Assembly (NCBI GenBank): GCA_963169765.1
Contig: CAUJEN010000138.1
Location: forward strand, 23,444-87,443
Source: QWHO01 sp021404945
GTDB taxonomy: Bacteria; Vulcanimicrobiota; Xenobia; Xenobiales; QWHO01
DNA length: 64,000 nucleotides
Reading direction: 5' to 3'
The stretch's first letter is position 1, and each line of letters opens with the position of its first letter. Positions 34,304 to 43,442 of the stretch are shown one piece after another. Position numbers and translations under genes: made by a program. The notes beneath the pieces are model-generated. The model saw only the letters and a list, made by a program, of their open reading frames with translations, did no database searches and was not told the origin of the DNA.

Positions 34304-35007
34304 AGGGCCCGGGCCACGCCACCCAGCTCCAGCACGGGGATCCCCTCGCGCCGCGCGTGCTCGCGCTCCTCGGGGGTGTTATAGCCCCAGGCCGCCAGGG
34401 CCACCCGGGCCCCGGTCTCCTGCACCGGACGGAGGTTGTCGAGCAGGTCATCAAGCAAGAGGATGGCCGACGGCTCGACCCCCCAATCGGCTGCCAGATG
34501 GCGGATTTGCTTGCGTTTGTCGGTGGAGAACTCGCGCCCCAGCACCACCAGGTCCAGGCCCAGCGGGGCGATCAACTGACGCACCGAATCGGCATCCTTG
34601 GTGGTGGCGATGGCGGGCACCCCGAAGCGGGCCTCGAGCTGCGGTAACTCCCGCAGAAAGCCTTCGTAGGGCCCCTGCAAGGCGGCCCAGCCGGCGGGAT
34701 CGTGCTGGCGGGCCTGCTCGCGCTGGCGGTAGAAGGCCTGCTCGAACTGCGGGCCCTGCGGGAAGGGCAGAGCCTCCCAGTTGCTTCGGGGGTAGCCGCT
34801 CAGGTCGGCCTGCGGGTCCCGCGCGGCCAGCGAGAGCAGCTTGCCGAAGTCGGCCCCCACCCGCACCATCCAGCGTCCGCTACGAAAGGCTCTCTCGCAC
34901 TCGGGCGGGTCCACCCCGACGAGCTCGCGCCAGGCCCGCCGGGCGGTGACGTAGCACTCGCCCACGCTGTCCCAGAAGACCCCGTCGAAGTCCAGCGCCA
35001 GGTGCAT
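34294..35007 (-). CDS. HAD-superfamily hydrolase
   Basis: 237 aa. Motif I LALDFDGVFWDS contains the two Asp. A long cap follows (residues 15-125), motif II is IATTKD, and motif IV is ILLLDDLLDNL. The order is normal but the sequence is not close to a named HAD enzyme. It lies directly downstream of gltX (2-base gap) and overlaps the next HAD gene, so the three are cotranscribed. Confidence 0.8.
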   Translation of the reverse strand: MHLALDFDGVFWDSVGECYVTARRAWRELVGVDPPECERAFRSGRWMVRVGADFGKLLSLAARDPQADLSGYPRSNWEALPFPQGPQFEQAFYRQREQARQHDPAGWAALQGPYEGFLRELPQLEARFGVPAIATTKDADSVRQLIAPLGLDLVVLGREFSTDKRKQIRHLAADWGVEPSAILLLDDLLDNLRPVQETGARVALAAWGYNTPEEREHARREGIPVLELGGVARALCG

Positions 35008-35008
35008 C

Positions 35009-36442
35009 TCAGGCCACCGGAAGCTGGATGCGGTCGGCGGCCGCGCGCAGGCGGCGCACGCAGGCCGGCTGGCCCAGCACCTCCATGGTCTCGAACAGGC
35101 CGGCCCCCGCCCCCACCCCGGAAATGGCCAGCCGGGTGGGGTGGATCAGCTCGGCCGGGTTCAGCTCGCGCTCCTCGGCCAGGGCCCGCAGGCAGGCCTC
35201 AGTGGATTCCACCGTCCAGGCGCTCAGAGCCTCGAGCCTCCGGGCGAAGGCAGTCATCAGCTCGGACGAGCTCTCCTTCCAGCGCTTCTTGAGCACCTTC
35301 TCGTCATATTGCTCGGGGTCTTGATAGAAGTAGCCCAGAGCCGGGACCTCGTGCATGAAGGTCACCCGCTCGCGCATCAGGTCGATGATCTGGCCCAGGT
35401 AGGCAGGCTCGGGAGGGCTCTCGAAGCAGGGCAGGGCCCGCTGCACCAGGGTCTCGGTGGGCAGCGTCTTGACGTAGTGGCGCTGGATGTAGTTCAGCTT
35501 GTCCAGGTCGAACACGCCCGAGGACTTGTTGACCCGCTCGATGGAGAAGGCTTCCACCAGCTCTGGCAGGGTGAAGAACTCGCGATCATCGCCCGGGCTC
35601 CAGCCGATCAGGGCCAGGAAGTTGACCAGAGCCTCCGGGAAGTAGCCCTTCTCGCGGTAAGCCTCCACGGCCACGTCGCCGTCTCGCTTGGAGAGCTTCT
35701 TCTTCTGGCGATTGAAGATGAGCGGCAGGTGGGCAAAGCGAGGGGGCTCCCAGCCGAAGTATTCATAGAGCAGCAGGTGCTTGGGGGTGGAGGTGAGCCA
35801 CTCCTCGCCCCGGATGACGTGGCTGATCTCCATCAGGTGGTCGTCCACCACGGCCGCCAGGTGGTAGGTGGGGAAACCGTCCGACTTGACCAGCACCTGA
35901 TCGTCCACCACGGCCGAGCTGAACTCGACCGGGCCGCGCACCAGGTCATCCACCACCAGGGTGCGCTCATCGGGGATCTTCATCCGGATCACGTGGGTTT
36001 CGCCCGCCTCGATGCGTCCTCGGGCCTGGTCGCGAGAAAGGGCCCGGCAGCGTCGGTCGTACATGCTCGACAGACCCTGGCGGGTTTGCTCCTCGCGCCG
36101 GGCGGCCAGCTCTGCCGGGGTGCAAAAGCAGGGGTAGGCGTGGCCCTTCTCGACCAGCTCGGCGGCGTGGTTGCGGTAGGTCTCCAGCCGCTCACTCTGG
36201 ATGTACGGGCCGTGAGGCCCCCCCTTGCCGGCCCCTTCGTCGGGCGACACGCCCGCCCAGCTCAGGGCGTCCAGAATGTTCTCGGTGGCGTCGGCCACCA
36301 GCCGATTCTGGTCGGTGTCCTCGATGCGCAGCAGAAAGGTGCCTTTCGTCTTGCGGGCCAGGAGGTAGTTGTAGAGGGCGGTGCGCAGGCCGCCGACATG
36401 GAGATAGCCGGTGGGGCTGGGGGCGAAGCGAACTCTGGTCAT
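35009..36442 (-). CDS. gltX: Glutamyl-tRNA synthetase
   Basis: 477 aa, a full-length class I synthetase. FAPSPTGYLHVGG carries the HIGH-type motif (HVGG), FLLRIEDTDQNR follows, and the KMSKS-type motif is KKLSKRDG. The C-terminal anticodon-binding domain is complete. It charges tRNA-Glu (or also tRNA-Gln in species without GlnRS). The intact gene makes it likely that the shorter homologue at 32412 has another job. No ribosome binding site is seen before the ATG. Confidence 0.97.
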   Translation of the reverse strand: MTRVRFAPSPTGYLHVGGLRTALYNYLLARKTKGTFLLRIEDTDQNRLVADATENILDALSWAGVSPDEGAGKGGPHGPYIQSERLETYRNHAAELVEKGHAYPCFCTPAELAARREEQTRQGLSSMYDRRCRALSRDQARGRIEAGETHVIRMKIPDERTLVVDDLVRGPVEFSSAVVDDQVLVKSDGFPTYHLAAVVDDHLMEISHVIRGEEWLTSTPKHLLLYEYFGWEPPRFAHLPLIFNRQKKKLSKRDGDVAVEAYREKGYFPEALVNFLALIGWSPGDDREFFTLPELVEAFSIERVNKSSGVFDLDKLNYIQRHYVKTLPTETLVQRALPCFESPPEPAYLGQIIDLMRERVTFMHEVPALGYFYQDPEQYDEKVLKKRWKESSSELMTAFARRLEALSAWTVESTEACLRALAEERELNPAELIHPTRLAISGVGAGAGLFETMEVLGQPACVRRLRAAADRIQLPVA

Positions 36443-36459
36443 AGCCGGGCGCTCTTTGG

Positions 36460-37389
36460 CTAGACCGGCACCTTCACCTGCTCGAGCAAGCTGCGCAGCA
36501 CCTCATCCACCTGGCGCCCGCCGGCGCCGTCGCGCCCCAGCATGCGATGGCCCAGCGTAGGCAGAACCAGCTCCTGCACGTCGTCGGCCAGAACGAAGTC
36601 GCGCCCTTCCAGCACCGCCATTGCCTGGGCCGCCCGATACAGGGCCAGCGAGCCGCGCGGGCTGGCCCCCAGAAAGAGCCGCTCTTGCTCGCGCGTGCGC
36701 TGCACCAGGCGCACGATGTACTCGCGCAGACTGTCGTCGACGTGTACCTGGCGTGCGCGGGCCTGCAGAGAGGTCAGCTCCTCGGCCGTGACCACCTGGG
36801 GCAGGTCCTCGATGGGATGAGCGGTCTTCTGCTTGAGGATCATGTCGTTTTCGGCCTCGAAGCTGGGATAGCCGAGCTTGAGGCGGAGCAGGAAGCGATC
36901 GAGCTGGGCCTCGGGAAGGGGGAAGGTGCCCTCGTACTCGATGGGGTTCTGGGTGGCCAGCACCAGGAAGGGGCGCGGCAAGGGACGCAGCCGGCCCTCC
37001 ACGGTCACCTGGCGCTCTTCCATGGCTTCGAGCAGGGCCGACTGGGTCTTGGGGGTAGCCCGGTTGATCTCGTCAGCAAGCAGGATCTGGTGGTGCAGAG
37101 GTCCGGGTCGGAACTCGAAGTCCTGGGTCTTCTGGTTGTAGATGGTGACGCCGATGAGATCGGAGGGCAGCAGATCGGGGGTGCACTGCACCCGGGCAAA
37201 CGAGCAGCCCAGCGAGCGGGCCACGGCCCGGCTCATCATCGTCTTGCCGACACCGGGCACGTCCTCGACCAGAATGTGGCCTTCGCAGAGCAGAGCCACC
37301 AGCACAAGACGAACCTCGCGAGTCTTGCCCAGGATGACCCGTTCGATGTTCTCGGTGAGCCGGCGCCCGATGACCTGGGCGTCGGTCAA
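36460..37389 (-). CDS. moxR: MoxR-family AAA ATPase
   Basis: 309 aa. Walker A VEDVPGVGKTMMSRAVA, Walker B ILLADEINRATPKTQSALLEAMEE, sensor 1 LATQNPIEYEGTFPLPEAQLDRF. MoxR ATPases act as chaperones that mature or activate partner proteins, often VWA-domain ones; no VWA gene is adjacent here. Its start overlaps the metallophosphoesterase stop by four bases. Confidence 0.93.
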   Translation of the reverse strand: MTDAQVIGRRLTENIERVILGKTREVRLVLVALLCEGHILVEDVPGVGKTMMSRAVARSLGCSFARVQCTPDLLPSDLIGVTIYNQKTQDFEFRPGPLHHQILLADEINRATPKTQSALLEAMEERQVTVEGRLRPLPRPFLVLATQNPIEYEGTFPLPEAQLDRFLLRLKLGYPSFEAENDMILKQKTAHPIEDLPQVVTAEELTSLQARARQVHVDDSLREYIVRLVQRTREQERLFLGASPRGSLALYRAAQAMAVLEGRDFVLADDVQELVLPTLGHRMLGRDGAGGRQVDEVLRSLLEQVKVPV

Positions 37390-38585
37390 GTTTCGGCGGA
37401 GTCGGCCGCCTCGTCGTCGGCCTGGCTGTCACCGATCCGACGGGGGGCCCGATTGCCCGGCTCGGCCGGCACGTACTCTTCCACCAGGGCGGCGCTGTCG
37501 GGGAAGCCGTGCAGGTCGATGTTGACCACCCGCCCGTCGTAGGCCACCACCGGACGGCCCTCGCGGGTCAGAGGGGTGTGGCCCACCACCAGCCCGGTCA
37601 CGCCGATGCCTCGCAGCATCTCATCGAGCTCCTCATCGGTGAACGGGGCGGTGCGGGTGCCGGTGTAGTAATCGTAGCCCCATACCCGGCGGCTCCACAG
37701 GAAAGCCTCCTTGGCCTGACGGTAGGCCGACTCGGGCAGGTCCACGATCTCCTCGAGCGGGCGCCAGAACTCACGGTGGTCGGGGGCGGTGTGGGCGTAG
37801 AGCCGCTGGTTCACCACCACGCCCAGGCGCAGGTGGTCGCGCAAGAAGTCTCCCAGGTCGCCATCCATGGCCGACTTCCAGTGATTGAGACCCTCGAAGC
37901 CGTCGATGGTGGCCTCGCCGCCCTGCACATACCAGTTCAGGAACTTGAGCAGGCGCTCGACGTTGGCCGGCGACAACCCCATCTCGTGGATGGCCCGCTT
38001 GACGTGGGCCTGGCTTCCGACGCTGGAGAGGAAGCTCTCCATCTGCTCATACTCGAGGAACTTGAAGACCCGATGGGCCTCGAGCATCATGTCGTCGTGG
38101 TTTCCAAGCAGCGCATAGACCCGGCTATCAAAGCCAGGATCGCTGGCGTGCAACCGCTCCACGTCGTTGTGCAGCGAGAAGAGCAGCTCGAGAATGCGCC
38201 GGGCCCCGGCCACCCACTCCTCGCGGGGGCCCTCCAGGGTCTCCTTGCGCCAGTCCACGTAGTCGCCGATCAGGATCAGATCGACCCGGTCAGCCTCGGG
38301 ATTCCAGGCATCCGTATCGGGCAGCAGGATGTCGTTCTCGATCAGCAGCCGGCGTAAACGGAAGTAATCGCCGTGCAGGTCGCCAATGGCCACCACGGTT
38401 CGAGTCCGCTGATCGACGGGGGACGACTCGCTGCGAGCGGGAGGGGCGGCCGCGGCCTCTTCGGGGGATTCGTCCTCGGAGGACGACCCGGCGGCATCCG
38501 GAGCCTCTGTTGCAGGCTCAGATTCCTCCCCGACAAGGCCCTCCTCGGCGGGTGGGTCCTGAGCGTCCGACACCTTTGCTTCCAT
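37386..38585 (-). CDS. Metallophosphoesterase with acidic N-terminal tail
   Basis: 399 aa. Residues 1-60 are acidic, Ala/Pro/Ser-rich and probably disordered. The calcineurin-like domain shows VVAIGDLHGD, LILIGDYVDW, ALLGNHDDMM, YAHTAPDH and VVGHTPLT, the full metal-binding set. The arrangement resembles bacterial PPP-type phosphatases (as in bis(5'-nucleosyl)-tetraphosphatase or Ser/Thr phosphatases); the substrate is unknown. A kinase gene at 1071-4616 could be an opposing activity but is far away. Confidence 0.85.
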   Translation of the reverse strand: MEAKVSDAQDPPAEEGLVGEESEPATEAPDAAGSSSEDESPEEAAAAPPARSESSPVDQRTRTVVAIGDLHGDYFRLRRLLIENDILLPDTDAWNPEADRVDLILIGDYVDWRKETLEGPREEWVAGARRILELLFSLHNDVERLHASDPGFDSRVYALLGNHDDMMLEAHRVFKFLEYEQMESFLSSVGSQAHVKRAIHEMGLSPANVERLLKFLNWYVQGGEATIDGFEGLNHWKSAMDGDLGDFLRDHLRLGVVVNQRLYAHTAPDHREFWRPLEEIVDLPESAYRQAKEAFLWSRRVWGYDYYTGTRTAPFTDEELDEMLRGIGVTGLVVGHTPLTREGRPVVAYDGRVVNIDLHGFPDSAALVEEYVPAEPGNRAPRRIGDSQADDEAADSAET

Positions 38586-38764
38586 GCCCTCTCCGTTTAA
38601 TGTGTTGAGCGTTCCGTGCTGAAAGGTCTGCCCGGCCTCCAGACAAGTCTGTCGGCGTGTACCCCGGTAAAACCTTCAGCACTTCACGAATCGGCCGCCT
38701 GACTCCGCACGACGGCCAAAGGCCTTTCCTTCTGTGCGGCGCCACTTTCCTCCTTTGCAGCAGA

Positions 38765-38971
38765 TCAGGGCGAGTTGCGGCGGTGGGTCAGGGCGACCAG
38801 GGTCTGAAGCAGGTTGCGCTGCGCTCCCAGTGCAGAAATGACCATGGCCAGGTCGTCAGGAGTGGCCTCTCCTCCGGCCTTGAGGCGGGTCAGGAGCTCG
38901 CGCAGGTGCTCCACGGGAATCTCAGCCTGCTGGGATAGCTCTGTGAGGGCGGGATCGAGATCGTCCGGCAT
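38765..38971 (-). CDS. Small helical protein, unknown
   Basis: 68 aa from ATG 38971, which has GGGAGG five bases upstream; a GTG at 38977 lies inside that site. Two helices (PALTELSQQAEIPVEHLREL, kept short here) end in a basic tail with HRRNSP. No known family. It lies 45 bases after the methyltransferase gene and 180 before the phosphoesterase gene, so it is probably in the same transcription unit. The 179 bases downstream of it (38586-38764) hold no gene I can support. Confidence 0.65.
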   Translation of the reverse strand: MPDDLDPALTELSQQAEIPVEHLRELLTRLKAGGEATPDDLAMVISALGAQRNLLQTLVALTHRRNSP

Positions 38972-39016
38972 CGGCACCTCCCGTTCCCTCTAGTTTCCCC
39001 ACCTGAGACGAAGATC

Positions 39017-41065
39017 CTACTCTGCTTCGACGGCCAGCACCCAGAACTTGCCCCAGCTCGGGTGGAGCAGAGCGCTCTCGACCGCCTCCCCGCGATAGCC
39101 CACCCGCTCGAGGAGCACCTTCACCTCGGCCCGAGCCTGGGCCCCGGTCAGCCAGGTCACGTCGCTGGCCAGCATGGACTCGCACAGACTGCGGAAAATC
39201 GAGCTCACGGCGAAGTCGAGGTCTAAGCCCAGCCGCTCCAGGGGACTGCCGGGACCATCGCAAGGAGGCTGACCGAGCCTGAGCCAGCCGCGCCGCTCGA
39301 GCTCGGCGATCCAGTCGGGATAGCTCGAGCATTCCAGGGCGGCGATCTGCTCATAATGGCGAAGAGCCTGGAGGGGGAAGGGGGACTGCGGTCCCGAGGC
39401 CACCTGGCTGACCAGGTTGCCTCCTTCGATTCCCATCAGGAAGCGAAAGGCCAGGGGAGACTCTCCCATGGCCTCGGCGATGAATTCCTCCAGGCGCAAC
39501 AGGCGCACCCTGCGTCCCACCGCCTTCACCACCCGCTCGAGCAGGGGGAAGAGCACGTCCCGGGTAGCCGAGGCGCCATACCGACGCACGATCTGGTTGG
39601 CCTGAGCATAGTCACCGGCCGATTCCTGCAAGCTTCCCAGGCCATAGTCGAAGATGCGCAGGCTGCCGCGGCCCGCCCGCTCGAGGGCCTGGCGCAAGAA
39701 CTTCACCCCGCCCCCGTTGAGCGGGATCAGATGGTCGCGAGGCAACTCGGCCGGGTCGAGCAACTCTCCCCCGGGCAACTCGGAGAGCTGGCATGGCACA
39801 AAGCGCACCTCCCAGTCGATCAGCGCCAACTGGTCGACTCCCAGCATGCCCAGCGGCTCGAGCCAGGCTTCCTCGAGCCAGCTCACCAGGTCGGTCGTCT
39901 TGACGCCCTCAGGCAGCAGGCCGGCCGGGAAGGTACCGCACAACTCGGCCCGATGGACCTGGCCGGCCGGGTCGACATACAGGATGGAGCATTCCTGCAG
40001 ATCATCGAACAGCTCATTGTAGCGTTGCAGGGCGTAGGGTCCGCGGCTGGAAAGCTCGTCCAGCCCGACCACCTCGACCTTCTGAGTGCGACCCGACCGC
40101 TCCAGGGCGTCGCGCAGCATGGCCGGCGAGATGTCGCCCATCACATAGGTCAGGCGTTCATAGAAGGGCAAGGACGACCACTCGCCCCCCAGCTTCTGGC
40201 ACTCCTCCAGGAAGTCGGCGGCGTACTGGCCACCGCCAACCCCTACTTCCAACACCGTGATCGGGCCGTCGCTGGCCTGCAGGCGGCGCAGGTCATTGCG
40301 AAACCAGTAAGCGTCGGCTCGGGCCTGGAGCTTGTCATGACTGACGGCCGTGACGAAGTCCTCGTAGATGTCCGCCCCGCGCAGACGGTAATAGGCCCGG
40401 TTGAGGCGATCGAGCTGATTGTCCTCGCGCTCGAGCGGCCGCAGCTCGCCCAATGCCTCGCGCGGCGAGGGGTCCACGAACAGGCCGGCGCACACATAGG
40501 CCAGCTCCACCGACTTGATCACCGAGCTGATGTGGCAGAGCAGCTCGTCGAGCGAGTCGGGAGCCACCTCGCGCAAAAGCAGCCCGGCCGCCTGGACTCG
40601 CTCCTCGAGGCGGGCCCGAGTCTCCTCATAGCCGCGCCACAGCGCGCTCTCGGGGGCCACCTGGCGCACCGCCTTCACGAAGGGGTCGCAGCCGGCGTCC
40701 TCGCCCGCGGCCTTCAGTCGGACTGCCAGCCGTTTGACCGGGAGCAAGAGGTAGGAGTACTGCCCGCGCAGATCCAGCAGACTCTCGCGCAAGGTGTTCA
40801 GGAAAGCGGGGACGGTCGTCCGGCCTGAGTGCAGCTCCAGACGTGCCTGCAGGGCCGGAGCCAGGGCCTGTCCGGCCGGCGGCCGCTGGGGCAGGTAGCG
40901 CACCGTGGCCAGCACCTGCAGAGCCATGGCCAGGCGGCGGGCCTCTTGGAGGTTGTCCGGCTCGGACCGGAGCCTGCGGCCCAGCTCACTCGTTTGCAGC
41001 ACTTCGGCCTCGAAGGCCGCCCAGCCACTCTGGCGCAGAAGCGGAATCAGTTGATCGTAAAGCAC
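39017..41065 (-). CDS. Large SAM-dependent methyltransferase, MidA/NDUFAF7-like, with helical N-terminus
   Basis: 682 aa, GTG start. Residues 1-240 are helical and unrecognised. The SAM-binding motif is ITVLEVGVGGGQYAADFL (269-286), followed by YVMGDISPAMLRDAL. Later, RIFDYGLGSLQES and RRYGASATRDVLFPLLE resemble the 'D-Y-G ... dhvnf' part of MidA family proteins, which methylate an arginine of a respiratory complex I subunit. The long N-terminus and ~180 extra C-terminal residues are unlike MidA, so the target is open. Confidence 0.6.
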   Translation of the reverse strand: MLYDQLIPLLRQSGWAAFEAEVLQTSELGRRLRSEPDNLQEARRLAMALQVLATVRYLPQRPPAGQALAPALQARLELHSGRTTVPAFLNTLRESLLDLRGQYSYLLLPVKRLAVRLKAAGEDAGCDPFVKAVRQVAPESALWRGYEETRARLEERVQAAGLLLREVAPDSLDELLCHISSVIKSVELAYVCAGLFVDPSPREALGELRPLEREDNQLDRLNRAYYRLRGADIYEDFVTAVSHDKLQARADAYWFRNDLRRLQASDGPITVLEVGVGGGQYAADFLEECQKLGGEWSSLPFYERLTYVMGDISPAMLRDALERSGRTQKVEVVGLDELSSRGPYALQRYNELFDDLQECSILYVDPAGQVHRAELCGTFPAGLLPEGVKTTDLVSWLEEAWLEPLGMLGVDQLALIDWEVRFVPCQLSELPGGELLDPAELPRDHLIPLNGGGVKFLRQALERAGRGSLRIFDYGLGSLQESAGDYAQANQIVRRYGASATRDVLFPLLERVVKAVGRRVRLLRLEEFIAEAMGESPLAFRFLMGIEGGNLVSQVASGPQSPFPLQALRHYEQIAALECSSYPDWIAELERRGWLRLGQPPCDGPGSPLERLGLDLDFAVSSIFRSLCESMLASDVTWLTGAQARAEVKVLLERVGYRGEAVESALLHPSWGKFWVLAVEAE

Positions 41066-41111
41066 GCCGCTCGTTTCGGGCCCCCTCGGCCCCTTCCCCT
41101 GCCATTGAATA

Positions 41112-41129
41112 ATCGAAAGGATTTTCGAT
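41112..41129. promoter_or_regulatory. Inverted repeat over the ribosome binding site of the gene at 41131
   Basis: ATCGAAA (41112-41118) and TTTCGAT (41123-41129) are perfect inverted repeats separated by GGAT. AAAGGA inside it is the likely ribosome binding site. It lies in the 65-base divergent gap and may be an operator, or an RNA hairpin that hides the site. Confidence 0.4.
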
Positions 41130-41130
41130 C

Positions 41131-41766
41131 ATGAAGTCGAATCGCGTTCAAATGACTTTTGAGCAAGCGCGTAATACGGCCAATCAGCTCAAGCATGAGT
41201 TTGTGACCCGGCTCTCGGTCGAGCTTTCCGGTCGCAGCCTCGATGTGGGCCTGGAAACATGCCCTTCGCTGGTGGCCTACTGGTTGGATGGATTCCAGCG
41301 CATCAACGGATTGTCGGTGGTGACCTACGCCATCCCCTGGGAGCGAGAGCCCGACGAGCCTCTGATCCTGCGCATCACCGCCAACCTGCCGCGCTGCTTC
41401 TCGCGTCTGTCCAACGCCTTCGTGCACCGCATGGGGTGGGACCTGGCCGAGGTCGACCGGCGGCGTCCGCCATGGGCCCTGAAGATTTACGCCATGCCCG
41501 AGGAGCTCCCCCTGTTCGTGCCCTGGGTGGCCGACCTGGCGGTCTCCCACACCGTCTCGATCCCGCGCTCCATCACCGAGCCGCCCTGCAAGTTGCGCCT
41601 GAACGGAGTCGAGCACTGGCCGGCCACCCAGTACGCCCTTTACGGGCGTCAAACGGGCTGGACGCTGGCTTCGGCCGACGCTTGGAACCGCCACATGGCC
41701 CGTCGCAGCGCCCGCGAGTGGCTGCGCCGCGCTTCTCAGGCTCTGCAGCGGGGCCCTCTGATCTGA
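41131..41766 (+). CDS. Unknown protein
   Basis: 211 aa. No signal peptide, membrane segment or motif I recognise; the sequence is globular with many Trp and Arg (for example VTYAIPWEREPDEPL, VDRRRPPWALKIYAMPEE). AAAGGA lies nine bases before the ATG, within an inverted repeat. It is followed directly, with overlap, by the PPDK-like gene, so the two are likely cotranscribed. Confidence 0.7.
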   Translation: MKSNRVQMTFEQARNTANQLKHEFVTRLSVELSGRSLDVGLETCPSLVAYWLDGFQRINGLSVVTYAIPWEREPDEPLILRITANLPRCFSRLSNAFVHRMGWDLAEVDRRRPPWALKIYAMPEELPLFVPWVADLAVSHTVSIPRSITEPPCKLRLNGVEHWPATQYALYGRQTGWTLASADAWNRHMARRSAREWLRRASQALQRGPLI

Positions 41767-43121
41767 TCCCGCTGACCGCCGGACGGGGGCCCCAGTCTCG
41801 CTTTCTTTGCTGGGCGGCGAGCCGGGGCCTGCCGGTGGCCCCGACCTGGTTCTTGGAGCCGTCCGAAGAATGCCCGAAAGGCTTTCGGGCCTTCGCAGAC
41901 AGCTTTGCTCTCCGGGCCGGCAGGGGCCTCTGTCAGCCAGATACGGTGGTGCGCTGGGTGCAGAGTCGGCCTGTGGGAGGGCGCTTTGGTCCCGAAGTTC
42001 GCTCCTTTTCCGGGCTCTTGCGTTTTCTCGAGCGACGCCTGAAAGACGTGGTGGCTCTGGAGCTGGACGCCTCGTCAGGGGCCATCTTGCGGCTGATCCG
42101 GCCGCACCGCACCTTTGAGCAGCACTGTGAGACGCTGGTCTGGATGGTGGAGGATCGGGTGCTCTCGGCCCTGCAAGCAATGGAGCAGATGAGCCCGATG
42201 GCCCTGGACCGATTCGTGCAGCCCCGGCTCAGCCCGCGTCGACGCCGCCAGGCCAGGGTGCTGGTTGGCGGCAACTCGGTGTTCCACGGCCTGGCGGTCG
42301 GCAGGCTGGGTCGGGAGATCCTGGTGCTGGGAGGCCAGGACCAGGAGCGCGACTGCGCAGGAGCTCTGTTGACCTCACCAGGACCGGCCGAGGAGTGGCT
42401 GCGGCGCAGGAAGATCCCCTCGCTCATCGGGACGCCCCCAACCTGCGCGGAGGGCCTGGTGACCCTGGAGGGCGACCGCCTCTACGCAGGGGCTCTGAGC
42501 GTCTGGCACATCCAGTTCCTCCCCCCGGGGATGGAACGACTGCTGGAGTGGGCCGATCAGGTGGCCATCGCCCGCGTGCTGGCCGAGGTCTCTACACCGG
42601 CGGAGGCCGAGCTGGGTCTCGACCTGGGCGCTCGAGGCGGTTTCGTGCGCCTGAAGACCCTGCTGGCGGGCAAGAAGCCCAGTCGCTCAGCGCTGCGCCA
42701 CACCCTCGCGCCCCTGGTAGCCAGTTTCGGCAATCGGCGTCTGGTTGTGCGGTTGCTCGAGCCAGACCGTCTCTACGCTCTCCAACTCGAGGTGCTGGCC
42801 GAGCTGGCCTCCGGACTGAAGCGGCCCAGAGTTCTGGCCCTGATGTCTCACCCCGAGCCCGGCGTGTGGCGACGCCAGGGCCTGCGCCTGGGCCAGGCCG
42901 TGGAGGCGTTGGAGGAGCTCTCTTACAGCCGCTATCTGGCTCTCGACCTGGACCGCGTGAAGTTACAGCCGAAAACCTCCCTGCAGCTCGACCGGGTGGT
43001 CCTGGGACTCGTCGGGGAGGATCCTCAACTGGCGGTCCTGGCCGATCGCCTGGGCGCTCGATTCGTTACCTGCCGGCCGCTCCAGGTGCCGGGGCTGCGA
43101 TTGAAGCTGGGGCAGGCATGA
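41718..43121 (+). CDS. Degenerate pyruvate phosphate dikinase homologue without catalytic His
   Basis: About 467 aa if it starts at GTG 41718; start uncertain (CTG 41763 possible, no ribosome binding site). By eye it follows PPDK: a short N-terminus (RGLPVAPTWFLEP like 'GLPVPPGF'), then LRLIRPHRTFEQHCETL to MSPMALDRFVQPRLSP (PPDK 'LQTRNGKRTA...DPEQLDQLLHP'), the mobile domain GALLTSPGPAEEWLRRRKIP, and a TIM-barrel tail ending GARFVTCRPLQVPGLRL (PPDK 'YVSCSPFRVPIARL'). The ATP-grasp domain is mostly gone and the phosphohistidine loop (GGxTSHAA) is absent. The PPDK reaction cannot run. Confidence 0.7.
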   Translation: MAAPRFSGSAAGPSDLIPLTAGRGPQSRFLCWAASRGLPVAPTWFLEPSEECPKGFRAFADSFALRAGRGLCQPDTVVRWVQSRPVGGRFGPEVRSFSGLLRFLERRLKDVVALELDASSGAILRLIRPHRTFEQHCETLVWMVEDRVLSALQAMEQMSPMALDRFVQPRLSPRRRRQARVLVGGNSVFHGLAVGRLGREILVLGGQDQERDCAGALLTSPGPAEEWLRRRKIPSLIGTPPTCAEGLVTLEGDRLYAGALSVWHIQFLPPGMERLLEWADQVAIARVLAEVSTPAEAELGLDLGARGGFVRLKTLLAGKKPSRSALRHTLAPLVASFGNRRLVVRLLEPDRLYALQLEVLAELASGLKRPRVLALMSHPEPGVWRRQGLRLGQAVEALEELSYSRYLALDLDRVKLQPKTSLQLDRVVLGLVGEDPQLAVLADRLGARFVTCRPLQVPGLRLKLGQA

Positions 43122-43238
43122 CTGGAGAGGCACCTGAACCCTCCGTAAGCGCTGAGCGTACGTTCAGAACCGCTTGAATCCAGTAAGAATCTCCATCGAT
43201 TGCGCAGGAACGAGTGGCCTGACGCGAAAAGCGGCCTT

Positions 43239-43421
43239 ATGGACGACATCATGACCCCGGTTGAGGTGGCCCGTCGCCTCAAAGTAAAAAAAAGGACGGT
43301 TCTCGAGTGGCTCCGGCAGGGCAAGCTGAAAGGCTTGAAGCTGGGACGTTTGTGGCGAATCCGCGCGCGCGATCTTGACCAGTTCTTGCAGAGCGTCGAG
43401 GACGGGCTGGAAGACGCTTAG
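43239..43421 (+). CDS. Excisionase-type helix-turn-helix DNA-binding protein
   Basis: 60 aa from ATG 43239 (a TTG at 43200 would add 13 residues). TPVEVARRLKVKKRTVLEWL, then LKGLKLGRLWRIRARDLDQFL is the MerR-like winged HTH used by excisionase/AlpA-type proteins. No integrase or phage gene is near, so it is more likely a stand-alone regulator. Between 43422 and 43716 I see no gene, only a Gly/Cys-rich imperfect hairpin near 43443-43500. Confidence 0.78.
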   Translation: MDDIMTPVEVARRLKVKKRTVLEWLRQGKLKGLKLGRLWRIRARDLDQFLQSVEDGLEDA

Positions 43422-43442
43422 AATTCTGGCCGCAAACCCCCA

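Noticed and set aside
43239..43421. Excisionase-like gene as a sign of an integrated element
   Set aside because: No integrase, attachment repeats or phage genes are present; such HTH proteins are also common stand-alone regulators.
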